Positions 8,535 through 15,876 of a stretch of 63,488 bases of DNA are shown here, piece by piece; position 1 is the stretch's first letter; each line of letters begins with the position of its first letter. A program made the position numbers and the translations under genes. The DNA comes from Fictibacillus macauensis ZFHKF-1 (GTDB lineage Bacteria > Bacillota > Bacilli > Bacillales > Fictibacillaceae). Under the pieces are notes generated by a model. The model searched no databases. It worked only from the letters and a program-made list of their open reading frames with translations, and was not told the DNA's origin. The stretch is from assembly GCF_000269865.1 (NCBI RefSeq), contig NZ_AKKV01000032.1, positions 1 through 63,488 on the forward strand, read 5' to 3'.

Positions 8535-8568
8535 ACCTTGATGGGCTAAATGTCTTTCAAGGTTTTTT
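8535..8568 (+). terminator. Terminator, repeat-related copy 2
   Basis: ACCTTGA and TCAAGGT arms around GGGCTAAATGTC, then a T-run. Same design and nearly the same sequence as 7740-7777. Confidence 0.8.
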
Positions 8569-8663
8569 ACTTTGCTTCTATTAAATAGCTAAAATTTGAG
8601 TGAAGAAAAGGAAAATGACTGGTTTGATGTAACCGTCAAGTAGTTTTTAACACTTTTTGCTAA

Positions 8664-9431
8664 TTAAGTTTGAACACTTTCATCGCCAAAAATCGTACTT
8701 CTGTGCTTAATCCTGTAGCTGGCCTCATTTAATTGGATAACCTCAACCCTATGGAGAAGCCGATCCAAAATAGCCGTCGTAATACCCTGATCTCCCATCA
8801 ACTCACCCCATTGATCAGGTCCCTTATTGGAAGTCAGGATAATAGAACTCTTCTCGTAAAGGCCGTTGACCAGATGAAAGAAGAGGTTTGCCTCTCGCTG
8901 GTCCATAGCCATATACATCAAGTCATCAATGATGACCAAATCCGATTCCCTTATCCTTTTAAGCAGAGTTTTGGATTTAGAGAGATATTCCTGTGTTTTG
9001 AGAACATGGACCAGTTCACCCATCGTTAAAAAGGCAACCTTGTATCCTTTGTAAATGGCTTCAAGGCCCAGTCCTATCACAATGTGTGTTTTGCCTACGC
9101 CCGGCGGGCCAAGTAGAATGAGGTTATACTGTTGTTCCAGCCAATTCAGCTCCCTCAGCTGATTTATCTGACGGGTGCTGACCGACTTTTGCTCTTCAAT
9201 TTTGAATTCATCAAGTGTCTTATGATAAGGGAATTTAGCCCACTTCAGCCTTCTTTCCACATTTTTCTCTTCTCTTCTTTTCAATTCAAAAGCCAAGAGT
9301 TCCTCCAGGAACTCCTGATAGGTCCACGATGCCTGCTCCGCTTTCCGCAGTAATGCAGGAAGCCCGCTCGCCGTTTCGGCCAACCGGAGATGGCGGAAGC
9401 GATCCTGAATATCCTGTATAGTGCTGTTCAT
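8664..9431 (-). CDS. istB: IS21-like helper ATPase IstB
   Basis: A 255-residue AAA+ ATPase that assists the IS21 transposase by DNA binding and target selection. It has the N-terminal coiled region (QDRFRHLRLAETASGLPALL), Walker A GPPGVGKTH, Walker B DLVIIDDLMYM, sensor ILTSNKG and the arginine-rich end LDRLLHRVEVI. Full family length with no disruption. The start overlaps the stop of the istA remnant. Confidence 0.9.
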   Translation of the reverse strand: MNSTIQDIQDRFRHLRLAETASGLPALLRKAEQASWTYQEFLEELLAFELKRREEKNVERRLKWAKFPYHKTLDEFKIEEQKSVSTRQINQLRELNWLEQQYNLILLGPPGVGKTHIVIGLGLEAIYKGYKVAFLTMGELVHVLKTQEYLSKSKTLLKRIRESDLVIIDDLMYMAMDQREANLFFHLVNGLYEKSSIILTSNKGPDQWGELMGDQGITTAILDRLLHRVEVIQLNEASYRIKHRSTIFGDESVQT

Positions 9432-9538
9432 TGTCCAACGCCTCCCAATATTTTTATATAACCATCCAGTTCCCTGACATGTGCAGTGGCTTATGCTGCG
9501 GGGAGGTTGCCTTGTTCAAGATTGTTAAAACGAGGCAT
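9428..9538 (-). pseudogene. istA transposase 3' remnant
   Basis: Minus-strand frame MPRFNNLEQGNLPAA, stop, then ATAHVRELDGYIKILGGVGQ, with its stop overlapping the istB ATG. It has the expected position of an IstA C-terminus, carries an internal stop, and lacks all catalytic parts. Confidence 0.55.
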
Positions 9539-9693
9539 TTGTGTTTCTTTTGTTTCATGTATGCGCTTGTTATACTGGAGCCATGGCTACTCTCGAGAGA
9601 GAGTACGGGAGAGACTGGAGTTAGGTGTTGCTTTTCGACGGCGTGCACTTCTTCCGGTCTCTTTTTTGTTGTGTTGTGTACATTGTGATTTCC

Positions 9694-9819
9694 TGTCCTT
9701 TTAAGCCAGGCAATACTTTGTTCGTTCCAGGCATCTATGTTTGTAAAGACAAATCGTTAAAAGAACTCGCCTCTACATACAACAAGAATAATCCAATTTA
9801 AGACATCACGAAAAAAAAC
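9694..9819 (+). pseudogene. Truncated N-terminal part of AHH toxin (LysM-like end)
   Basis: In frame with the toxin below, the sequence reads FKPGNTLFVPGIYVCKDKSL, then KELASTYNKNNPI, a TAA stop at 9799-9801 and DITKKN. GNTLFVPGIY resembles the end of a LysM module. The second copy at 15720-15790 has CAA (Gln) at the stop position, so TAA is a nonsense mutation here. Upstream the gene is cut by IS21 debris. Confidence 0.65.
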
Positions 9820-10749
9820 ATGCTCACAACTTTTAATAAAAGTCAGCTAGTAGATCTGAAATCATTTACTAAATTAAAAGAAGACTGGATTCGTACTACA
9901 CAAGAAAAGCCTATTAAACAAGTTACAATTAATGATGAAGATTATTATATATTCCGTGATGGCTCAGTAGCGAAATATGTTCCTGATGGTGTAGGTGATT
10001 CTGGTCACTTTGAATTGATTAAGCAGTTACCAGAGGAAGACTCATGGATTAAGCAAACCATGACTTATGCGGGGCATTATGCCTATGGGTTCCTTGTATC
10101 CGTAGGAGAGAGTTTTGGGTACAATCCAGACTCCGCCGACCAAAATTATCGTTCACATGCATACTTTAATGGAAGAAGAGCTGGTGCGCTTAGTGTTCCA
10201 AGCTTAGAAATTGCAGCAGGAATTCTTGCATTTTTAAGCGTACCTGTAATAACTGCAGGAGGAGCTTTTGGTACTGTTTTATCTGGAGGTACAGCTCTGC
10301 CATTCGTAATTGCAGCAGATGCTGCAGCGATTGGCTTAGGTGTTGGATTAATTGGTCATGGTATGTATCATCAAAATAAAGTACATGATACTATGCAGCG
10401 AATAGATAGCCATAATGTAAAGCCTGAAGTTGGTGGTAGTAAGGGAACTAATAAACCTTTACAAAAACATCACTATGCAACAAATAAAAGTAAGAAGTAC
10501 ACTCCTCAAATTGAGAATATAACGAAAAAGTATGATTTAGATTTAGATGAGGAATGGAATAAGGAATTGCTACCTCATCAAAGAAGACATCCATATGCAT
10601 ATCATGATTATGTATTAGATGAACTGAGTACTTATGATAGATTAGCTAAAGGAGATAGAAAAAAATTTCTTAAATTGTTTGAAGGCTTAAAGCAGAAAGT
10701 AAGGGAAAATCCAGATATGCTTTATAAAGAATATTGGAGGTCAAAATGA
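9820..10749 (+). CDS. Polymorphic toxin with AHH-type HNH nuclease domain (5'-truncated)
   Basis: A 309-residue open frame; no ribosome binding site precedes ATG 9820 and the true gene extended upstream through a nonsense codon, so it is probably not expressed as a proper effector. Residues 1-100 are a conserved domain (TINDEDYYIFRDGSVAKYVP). About 100-205 is the hydrophobic linker (YNPDSADQNYRSHAY ... HNVKPEVG). The last 95 residues are the toxin: KHHYATNKSKKYTP, YDLDLDEEWNKELLPHQRRH and YAYHDYVLDEL. These match the AHH nuclease family (conserved HH, LPH and H residues of the HNH/EndoVII fold). The stop overlaps the ATG of the Imm11 gene. Confidence 0.75.
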   Translation: MLTTFNKSQLVDLKSFTKLKEDWIRTTQEKPIKQVTINDEDYYIFRDGSVAKYVPDGVGDSGHFELIKQLPEEDSWIKQTMTYAGHYAYGFLVSVGESFGYNPDSADQNYRSHAYFNGRRAGALSVPSLEIAAGILAFLSVPVITAGGAFGTVLSGGTALPFVIAADAAAIGLGVGLIGHGMYHQNKVHDTMQRIDSHNVKPEVGGSKGTNKPLQKHHYATNKSKKYTPQIENITKKYDLDLDEEWNKELLPHQRRHPYAYHDYVLDELSTYDRLAKGDRKKFLKLFEGLKQKVRENPDMLYKEYWRSK

Positions 10750-11315
10750 AGTATTTTAAACTTATTTTAGATGACACAAATGACAATGATGTAGTTGTTC
10801 ATTGTAGGGATACACATGGATTTGAGCAATATGAGTTAAAGGAAGGGAATTTTTTAGAGAATTGGAATGAAAATTTCACTTTTTATTACAATCTTTATGA
10901 TGGAAATAGATTTACGGACTATTTAGCAAATAATTTAGGCTGGTTCATTGTATCAAAAAAGTTTAAAGAATTAATTGAAAAAATCGAAAAAGATATTCAA
11001 TTTCTACCTGTAAATGTTGTTGATTTTGAAAGTAAATATAAAGTAGAAAATGATGAATACTTTGTTGCAAATGTATTAGGAATAGTTGATGCATTAAACC
11101 TAGAAAAATCGGATTACAGTGTTATAGATTTTGACGGTGAAAATATTTATTCTGTAAGAAAATATGCAGTATCAGAAGAAAAAATAAATAACAAAAATTT
11201 ATTTAAATTAAAGGGAGATGAGATTCCATTATTCGTATCAGAAGAATTTAAGCAGATAGTTGAAGAATATAACATCAGCGGTTGTGAATTTTTGGAAATA
11301 AAAAATATTTTATGA
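10746..11315 (+). CDS. Imm11-family (DUF1629) immunity protein
   Basis: About 189 residues. ATG 10746 overlaps the toxin stop (AAATGA) and follows TTGGAGG five bases upstream. The sequence pattern is that of the imm11 family: KYFKLILDDTNDNDVVVHCR, NWNENFTFYYN, FTDYLANNLGWFIVS, LPVNVV, YFVANVLGIVDALNLEKS and ISGCEFLEIKNIL. Expected to bind and block the AHH nuclease encoded just upstream. The gene is intact although the toxin is 5'-damaged. Confidence 0.8.
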   Translation: MKYFKLILDDTNDNDVVVHCRDTHGFEQYELKEGNFLENWNENFTFYYNLYDGNRFTDYLANNLGWFIVSKKFKELIEKIEKDIQFLPVNVVDFESKYKVENDEYFVANVLGIVDALNLEKSDYSVIDFDGENIYSVRKYAVSEEKINNKNLFKLKGDEIPLFVSEEFKQIVEEYNISGCEFLEIKNIL

Positions 11316-11324
11316 TTTTTCTAG

Positions 11325-11358
11325 GAACTTTAGAGGGGTAACCTTTAAAGTTCTTTTG
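11325..11358 (+). terminator. Terminator after imm11 gene
   Basis: GAACTTTA pairs with TAAAGTTC (11345-11352), with inner AGG/CCT pairing, followed by TTTTGTTT. Confidence 0.75.
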
Positions 11359-11471
11359 TTTACCAACCATGTTTATCAAGTAGAGCAAAGGGGCAGGACA
11401 AGTTTGCTAAATAAAAAAGCCTAAAAATATTTCCAGAAGAGGCAGGATCAATGTGGCAGATGGATGAGTTT

Positions 11472-11917
11472 TTATATAGATTTGCAAAAGTTTAAGACGA
11501 GTTTACGCTCAATCTGATACAAACGATCGCAGTAGTTGACGCCTATTTGTCCGTTTTTACTATCAACTTTTAACCAAAAACGCCTCGTGTGCGCCCAGCA
11601 ATTAGCGAACTGCACATCAGGTAAATGGCCGTAGGCTGAATAGCCATCGCAAATCACCATTCCTTTAAATCTGGTGGTGAAGTCTGCTAATATAGCTCGG
11701 CTTCTTGATAAGGCACTTTTGAAAAGGGCAATAATAGACCCTTGGCTGGGTACGCTATGGCATACCCAGTTATAAGCGTTTGATTGACCAGATTTCTCGT
11801 TGGAACGTTTAATGATTCAGCATACGTTTCATCCACATGAATCACCGATTTAGCCGTTACTAATTGTTTCATCCCATCATAGAATTGGTTTGAAGTACAA
11901 GTAGAACAGGCTGACAT
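11472..11917 (-). pseudogene. IS66-family transposase fragment
   Basis: Two minus-strand frames joined by a frameshift. The upstream part has VIHVDETYAESLNV (catalytic-core DET) and the downstream part VICDGYSAYGHLPDVQFANCW followed by AHTRRF, the D-GY...CWAH-RR signature of IS66 transposases. About 150 codons of a protein normally near 500 residues remain. It abuts a PoNi tail fragment at 11883, so the element probably inserted near the end of a PoNi gene and both then decayed. Confidence 0.75.
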
Positions 11918-11933
11918 TGTACAAGAAGAATAA
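11883..11933 (+). pseudogene. PoNi C-terminal tail fragment
   Basis: Sixteen codons plus stop: NWFEVQVEQADIVQEE, the same ending as the PoNi genes. It is followed by the start of the matching terminator (AAAGCCCCACCC), decayed, and by the intergenic repeat also found after PoNi gene 1. Confidence 0.75.
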
Positions 11934-11962
11934 TTTTGAAAGCCCCACCCTTGTCACTCTAG

Positions 11963-12172
11963 TTACACTATTTAATTGGTAAAAGCAGTTCTTCAGACCT
12001 GAATAGATTTTCATATTTAAGTGAAAAGTTGCATTGAATCGGCAGGAGTTAAAAAGGATAATAATAGTAAAATGTTTGTTTTTTTCCTGAGATACTGTAA
12101 AGCTTTTAAGCGGATGGTGATCATGTGGAAATTGTACTGCAAGAGTTAATAGCTACCACAAGTAGGAATAAT
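11963..12172. repeat. Intergenic repeat, copy 2 of 2
   Basis: Diverged copy of 2013-2227 in the same position relative to a PoNi tail. No coding potential seen. Confidence 0.75.
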
Positions 12173-12200
12173 GATCATTAGACCTAAATAAAGGAGTGAT

Positions 12201-12377
12201 ATGATCTTGGAACCTAAAACAAAGGATTTAGATAAAATAGTTAGATTTTCAATAAAAGAAGATTTAAAAAAGCTTAAAATAAAATCAAGAGGTGGAATTT
12301 ATTTTAAGCGAATTGAGCAATATTTTATATATATTTATATATATATTTCAGAAATGCAGAATGAAGAGAGAGTATAA
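12201..12377 (+). CDS. Small hypothetical protein (58 aa)
   Basis: ATG 12201 with AAGGAG four to five bases upstream. It begins MILEPKTKDLDKIVRFSIKE, is lysine-rich, and ends in a YIYIYI run encoded by an AT dinucleotide repeat (about 12325-12348) and ISEMQNEERV. The AT repeat may have altered the frame of a longer gene. Function unknown; possibly an immunity-gene beginning. Confidence 0.35.
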   Translation: MILEPKTKDLDKIVRFSIKEDLKKLKIKSRGGIYFKRIEQYFIYIYIYISEMQNEERV

Positions 12378-12413
12378 AATATTTTGTGTAAATGAAAATT
12401 CCATATAAAAAAA

Positions 12414-12657
12414 GAAGACCTCTTCTTGATATACTATAGTCACGACAACTAATAATGAGAGAGGTCTTCCTATGAACCATTTTACAACAGAACTCGTTGA
12501 GGCACTAGTAAAAAAACAAGGTATTACAGAGGTATTTCGTTCTCATCTTGAAACCGCCATTAATTCCCTACTTCAAACAGAATTAACTGAGTTTTTGGAT
12601 TATAAAAAGTATGACCGTATTGGGTTTCATTCTGGAAATTCTCGTAGCGGTATTTAA
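12414..12657 (+). mobile_element. IS256-family element, 5' fragment
   Basis: The left end is marked by GAAGACCTC (12414-12422) and its inverted partner GAGGTCTTC (12461-12469). These flank a short promoter region just before a transposase ATG at 12472. The transposase reads 61 codons (LVEALVKKQGITEVFRSHLE, then TELTEFLDYKKYDR and GNSRSG), the N-terminus of Mutator-type transposases, and breaks off at the GNSR motif, where PoNi sequence begins. No catalytic DDE part remains. Confidence 0.8.
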
Positions 12658-12668
12658 GAGCTCACGCT

Positions 12669-13208
12669 TCATATTATCCCTATGAATTAGCGCATTACAA
12701 ACAAGGCATGACGTTCCGTGATGTCACATTTGTTGACGAACTAATAGAAGAAGAAACAGGCGTTCCTGGTATTCCCGCGCAACCTGCCTTAGAACCGGTG
12801 ATTCCTGTTACCTATCATGCTTGAATCAATGAACTGATTGTAAATTATAAGCAACTCGACGCACGTATCTTTTATGAAAAATACAACGAAGCCCTCGTGC
12901 TAGACGAGATTTGGGATTCGTTTGGAGCATATGAAGAGCATCATGCGTCAAAGAATCGCCTCGGTATGTTGCTTGTATTCGCGTTAGAGGCGAAAGAGTG
13001 GATTTTACAATTAGATTATAAAGAAGACATAGAAGATCATGTGGATTTTATAAAAAATGCATGGAAGGGACAGCCAACCAAGCTACTAGAGTTTGAGTTA
13101 GTCGATAATAACCAAGCGTATTTCGCGCTCGTTCCAGTGAATGCACACGTTACAAATTGGTTTGAAGTACAGGTGGAACAGGCTGTTGTTGTACGAGAAG
13201 AAGAATAA
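12669..13208 (+). pseudogene. PoNi immunity gene, 3' half (5' replaced by IS256 fragment)
   Basis: In-frame sequence SYYPYELAHYKQGMTFRDVT to the terminal VVVREEE matches residues about 235-412 of the gene at 2519. A TGG-to-TGA change inside VTYHA(W)INEL gives an internal stop; an ATG-less 103-codon stretch follows (LDEIWDSFGAYEEHH). The 5' half is missing at the junction with the IS256 fragment. This is the third sizeable PoNi copy in the island. Confidence 0.85.
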
Positions 13209-13261
13209 TTTTGAAAGTCCCACCCTTGCCACTAATTTTAATAGAGACGGTAGGAGGTTCT

Positions 13262-13542
13262 AAAAAAATTGCAGTTAGAGACTACACCGGCTGTAATTGC
13301 AGCAGACGCAGTTAGATAAATTAAATACCCATCAAAGTATTAGGGAGTCGGAACAACAAGTATTTGAATGGCAACAAAAATTAAAAAAAGGTACAGAAAG
13401 TGGCTTGCCATTATACAAATCAAAGGTATTAGAAAAGGATATTGAGAAGTTTAACAAAACAAAAATTTAATGAAGAAATAAAGATTTGGCAAAGAGGTGG
13501 CGGTGCTATTGAAGAACTTTTGGGAAGGTGGATAAATAAATG
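13262..13542 (+). pseudogene. Toxin remnant: linker trace plus unknown toxin tail
   Basis: Starts with the same linker-derived stretch as 3845-3890 (ACACCGGCTGTAATTGCAGC). It then reads QLDKLNTHQSIRESEQQVFE and WQQKLKKGTESGLPLYKSK, shifts frame around 13465, and ends NFNEEIKIWQRGGGAIEELL before GRWINK and a stop. The stop overlaps the ATG of the next gene. The family is not recognised. Confidence 0.55.
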
Positions 13543-14034
13543 AAGTTCGGAAAAAACACTCAATTAGTTGAAGAGGTTATTAGTTTTATTACAAATTTAC
13601 AATTTTTTAACAATGAAAACCTTCTAAATCGTGATGTTGTTATGGTTAATCAGTATGAAAGAGCACAAGAATTGGCGTTGTCTCAAGATTTGGATGAAGT
13701 TGAAAACGTTTGGGAAGATATTAAATCCTCAGAAGGTGGGGAAATAATAGGACAATTATATGAGCATGATTTAAACTCTATGGAGCGTCCTATAAGGGAG
13801 ATTATTCAATCATCTGAGAACCATCCAGATGATTTTGTAGTACAATATATTGATATTTTTGAAGAAATAATTGGAGATTTACATATGTGTGCACTAAATC
13901 GTTTAGTAAATGGAAAAGTTAATAATTTTTATGAAAGAATCTTTGAGGTTTATAAGCTTGGGGGATGGCCTTGTGGATGGGAAGGTGAATATCCACAGGG
14001 GAGAATCATTGTATATTCACCTGATAAAAAATAA
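13540..14034 (+). CDS. Putative immunity protein, family not recognised
   Basis: A 164-residue acidic soluble protein. Its ATG overlaps the stop of the toxin tail before it (AAATGA). Notable segments are FFNNENLLNRDVVMVNQYER, SMERPIREIIQSSENHPDDF and a C-terminal GGWPCGWEGEYPQGRIIVYS that looks like a conserved surface loop. No enzymatic motif. The toxin-overlap position is the argument for immunity. After it, 14035-14213 is short and contains TGGATTGTCAACACTAA, also seen at the IS3 end near 19072. Confidence 0.55.
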   Translation: MKFGKNTQLVEEVISFITNLQFFNNENLLNRDVVMVNQYERAQELALSQDLDEVENVWEDIKSSEGGEIIGQLYEHDLNSMERPIREIIQSSENHPDDFVVQYIDIFEEIIGDLHMCALNRLVNGKVNNFYERIFEVYKLGGWPCGWEGEYPQGRIIVYSPDKK

Positions 14035-14213
14035 AGTATATTTGTAGTGGAAAGATAAACCATAAGTGGTTTGAAAGTAGAGATTCATGATGATTTCACC
14101 ATCATGAAGTTGGATTGTCAACACTAAATTTCAGTAAAATCCAGACAATGTTAGACTAGAAATTCCCTCTGCAAATAGAAGTCATAAATATGAGTAGATA
14201 AGGAGATAGCGGA

Positions 14214-14753
14214 ATGAGAATATTAGATGTTTTCGATGCAGTTAGAGATGGAAGTTTTAAAGATTTTAAACACTTTTATGACGGTGATATTAATCAAGTT
14301 GATTCTGGTTTAGATTTGAATTTATTATGTATGGCAATGACGAATGATAGAAATCCTAGTGAAAAACTTAAAATCATCAAATTTTTACTAGAAGAAAATA
14401 TTGATATTAATTATACTACGTCGAAAGAAAAAAGGAACGCATTACATATGTTTTATTTTTGCGTTTTACGTCCAACAATAGCGTATGAATTAGAAATAAC
14501 AAGGTTACTTCTTGATTATGAGATTAATATTAATGCTCTAGATCAATATAACGCTATACCCCTAAAATACGCTATTACAATAAATAAATTGTCTACAGAA
14601 GATAATAAAGAGATGTATAAATTACTTATTAGTAGCGGCTCAAAAGTTCATTTAAAAGATGCTTTTGGAAAATCATGTATGGACTATGCTAAGGAGTATT
14701 TTTGGAGAAATGAATTAGTAACGATTAATGAGGAGTGTAACAATGAAAATTAA
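14214..14753 (+). CDS. Ankyrin-repeat protein, probable immunity protein
   Basis: 179 residues, ATG with AAGGAGATAG upstream. At least three ankyrin repeats can be seen: LKIIKFLLEENIDINYT, LEITRLLLDYEININALDQ and MYKLLISSGSKVHLKDAFG. Each ends in a helix-loop where the canonical repeat has V-A-L-L-L--GA--N. Ankyrin proteins are common immunity partners in polymorphic toxin loci; no toxin sequence lies immediately upstream. Its last codons overlap the ATG (14743) of a truncated gene. Confidence 0.65.
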   Translation: MRILDVFDAVRDGSFKDFKHFYDGDINQVDSGLDLNLLCMAMTNDRNPSEKLKIIKFLLEENIDINYTTSKEKRNALHMFYFCVLRPTIAYELEITRLLLDYEININALDQYNAIPLKYAITINKLSTEDNKEMYKLLISSGSKVHLKDAFGKSCMDYAKEYFWRNELVTINEECNNEN

Positions 14754-14823
14754 CAATGCTGACTACGGAGGTTTTATAGTTTCTAAGAATTCGCGGCAGG
14801 GAAGCCGGTGTTTGTCAATATAG
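14743..14823 (+). pseudogene. 5' stub of a gene cut by an IS3 fragment
   Basis: ATG 14743 has GAGGAG seven bases upstream and overlaps the end of the ankyrin gene. It reads MKINNADYGGFIVSKN, then sequence running into IS3 debris (from about 14795) and a stop at 14821. Probably a second immunity gene of the same operon, destroyed by insertion. Confidence 0.4.
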
Positions 14824-15415
14824 TTGTCGCATTTTATTACTTTCGTGTTTTAAGAGAAACCTAGCCTTCCGAATGTAGATCCGTCTCTCTTCACGCATCG
14901 GATTGAGCGCTACGCATTGATTTGGCTCCCAATTCCTTGTCTCTTGCGCCCAACGCTCCGGGTGGTTAACTTGCGCAGCTTCATATATGTGTTTTTGCTT
15001 TTCCAATATGGCCAGATGTTCCCCCGTATGAATTGTACAGGTGTTACAAACTTCAACCCACTATGCAAGTGGATTTCGTTATACCAATTGATAAATTCAC
15101 GTGCCCATTCACGCGCCTCTATAAGGGATCCAAAACCTTAATGGGGATAATTTGGTTTGTATTTGAGTGTTCTGAAAATCGCTTCAGAATACGGATGATC
15201 ATTACTGACACGCGGTCTTGAGTAGGACCGTTGAATACCCAATTTCTCCAATAAACGTTGAAAAGTCTCAGCTTTCATAGGGCTTCCATTATCTGAATGC
15301 AAAACGAGTGGAGCTCCTTGTATTTTTTCATTCATCAGGGCTTTTTTTACCAGTGTTTCCGCGTGTTTCGCTTGTTCTGTTTCCCATACTTCCCAGCCCA
15401 CAGTTTTTCTACTAC
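14815..15415 (-). pseudogene. IS3-family transposase orfB fragment
   Basis: The minus strand reads MGWEVWETEQAKHAETLVKK, then LVLHSDNGSPMKAETFQRLL and SYSRPRVSNDHPYSEAIFRT followed by LKY, the rve integrase core around the second aspartate (HSDNG) of IS3 orfB. After a frameshift near 15130, REWAREFINWYN-like coding continues toward a basic C-terminus at 14815. The first catalytic D and the final E region are lost or out of frame. It separates the stub at 14743 from a toxin tail at 15422. Confidence 0.75.
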
Positions 15416-15421
15416 TAGCCC

Positions 15422-15652
15422 TTGATTAGTATGGATGACATTAAAGAAATGAGGTCTCTGACTAAAGATGTTGAATTTGTAAATCCACCTGGTCGTCATG
15501 GCAGAAGAGGTTCGACAAAAGCACATAATGAAATATTAAAGATTATTGATTCTGCTTCGGCCTATGAAAGTTTTACTAAGGAGCTTAATCAGTGGGCTAA
15601 AAAAAGAATGAAAAATGGCATTATGGATTTACCAGAAGGATTGAGGAGGTAA
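15422..15652 (+). pseudogene. Toxin C-terminal fragment
   Basis: 76 codons from a TTG at the IS3 junction; no plausible ribosome binding site. It reads SMDDIKEMRSLTKDVEFVNP, then GRHGRRGSTKAHNEILKIID and a tail WAKKRMKNGIMDLPEGLRR. The basic GRRGSTKAHNE segment and the W...GI-DLPE-L ending look like polymorphic toxin tails (type 15/24-like, tentative). It ends with AGGAGG, the ribosome binding site of the following immunity gene. Confidence 0.45.
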
Positions 15653-15876
15653 AAAATGATGTTTCTTTATGGTTAGGATGCTTTAGTGATGAAACGCTTG
15701 CTCAACTTACTAAATCGTTAAAAGAACTAGCCTCTACATACAACAAGGATAATCCGATTCAAGACATCACGAAAAAAAACATGCTCACAACTTTTAATAA
15801 AAGTCATCTAGTAGATCTGAAATCATTTACTAAATTAAAAGAAGAATGGATTCGTAAAGAATGGGAGACAGAGTAA
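15652..15876 (+). pseudogene. Chimera: Imm22-like N-terminus joined to toxin LysM-region sequence
   Basis: The frame begins KNDVSLWLGCFSDE, the typical opening of Imm22 immunity proteins (VS-WLG-F-S-E). At about 15700-15715 it changes into LTKSLKELASTYNKDN and DITKKNMLTTFNKSHLVDLK, which is the N-terminal region of the AHH toxin (9750-9890), before a stop at 15874. The nearby ATG (15656) is out of frame with VSLWLG. The product is a dead fusion of an immunity start and a toxin piece running in the opposite logical order. Confidence 0.6.

Larger units (their letters stand above)
8640..9540 (-). mobile_element. IS21-family element remnant (istB intact, istA almost deleted)
   Basis: Only the helper gene istB and the last about 36 codons of istA survive, both on the minus strand in the usual overlapping ATGA arrangement. 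The element interrupts the toxin gene whose 3' part resumes at about 9694. The left limit is approximate; a candidate end lies near 8625-8645 (GTAACCGTCAAGTAG). About 150 bp between 9540 and 9690 cannot be assigned. The element cannot move by itself. Confidence 0.7.

Noticed and set aside
8733..9353. Plus-strand ORFs inside istB
   Set aside because: They are antisense shadows of the intact IS21 helper gene.
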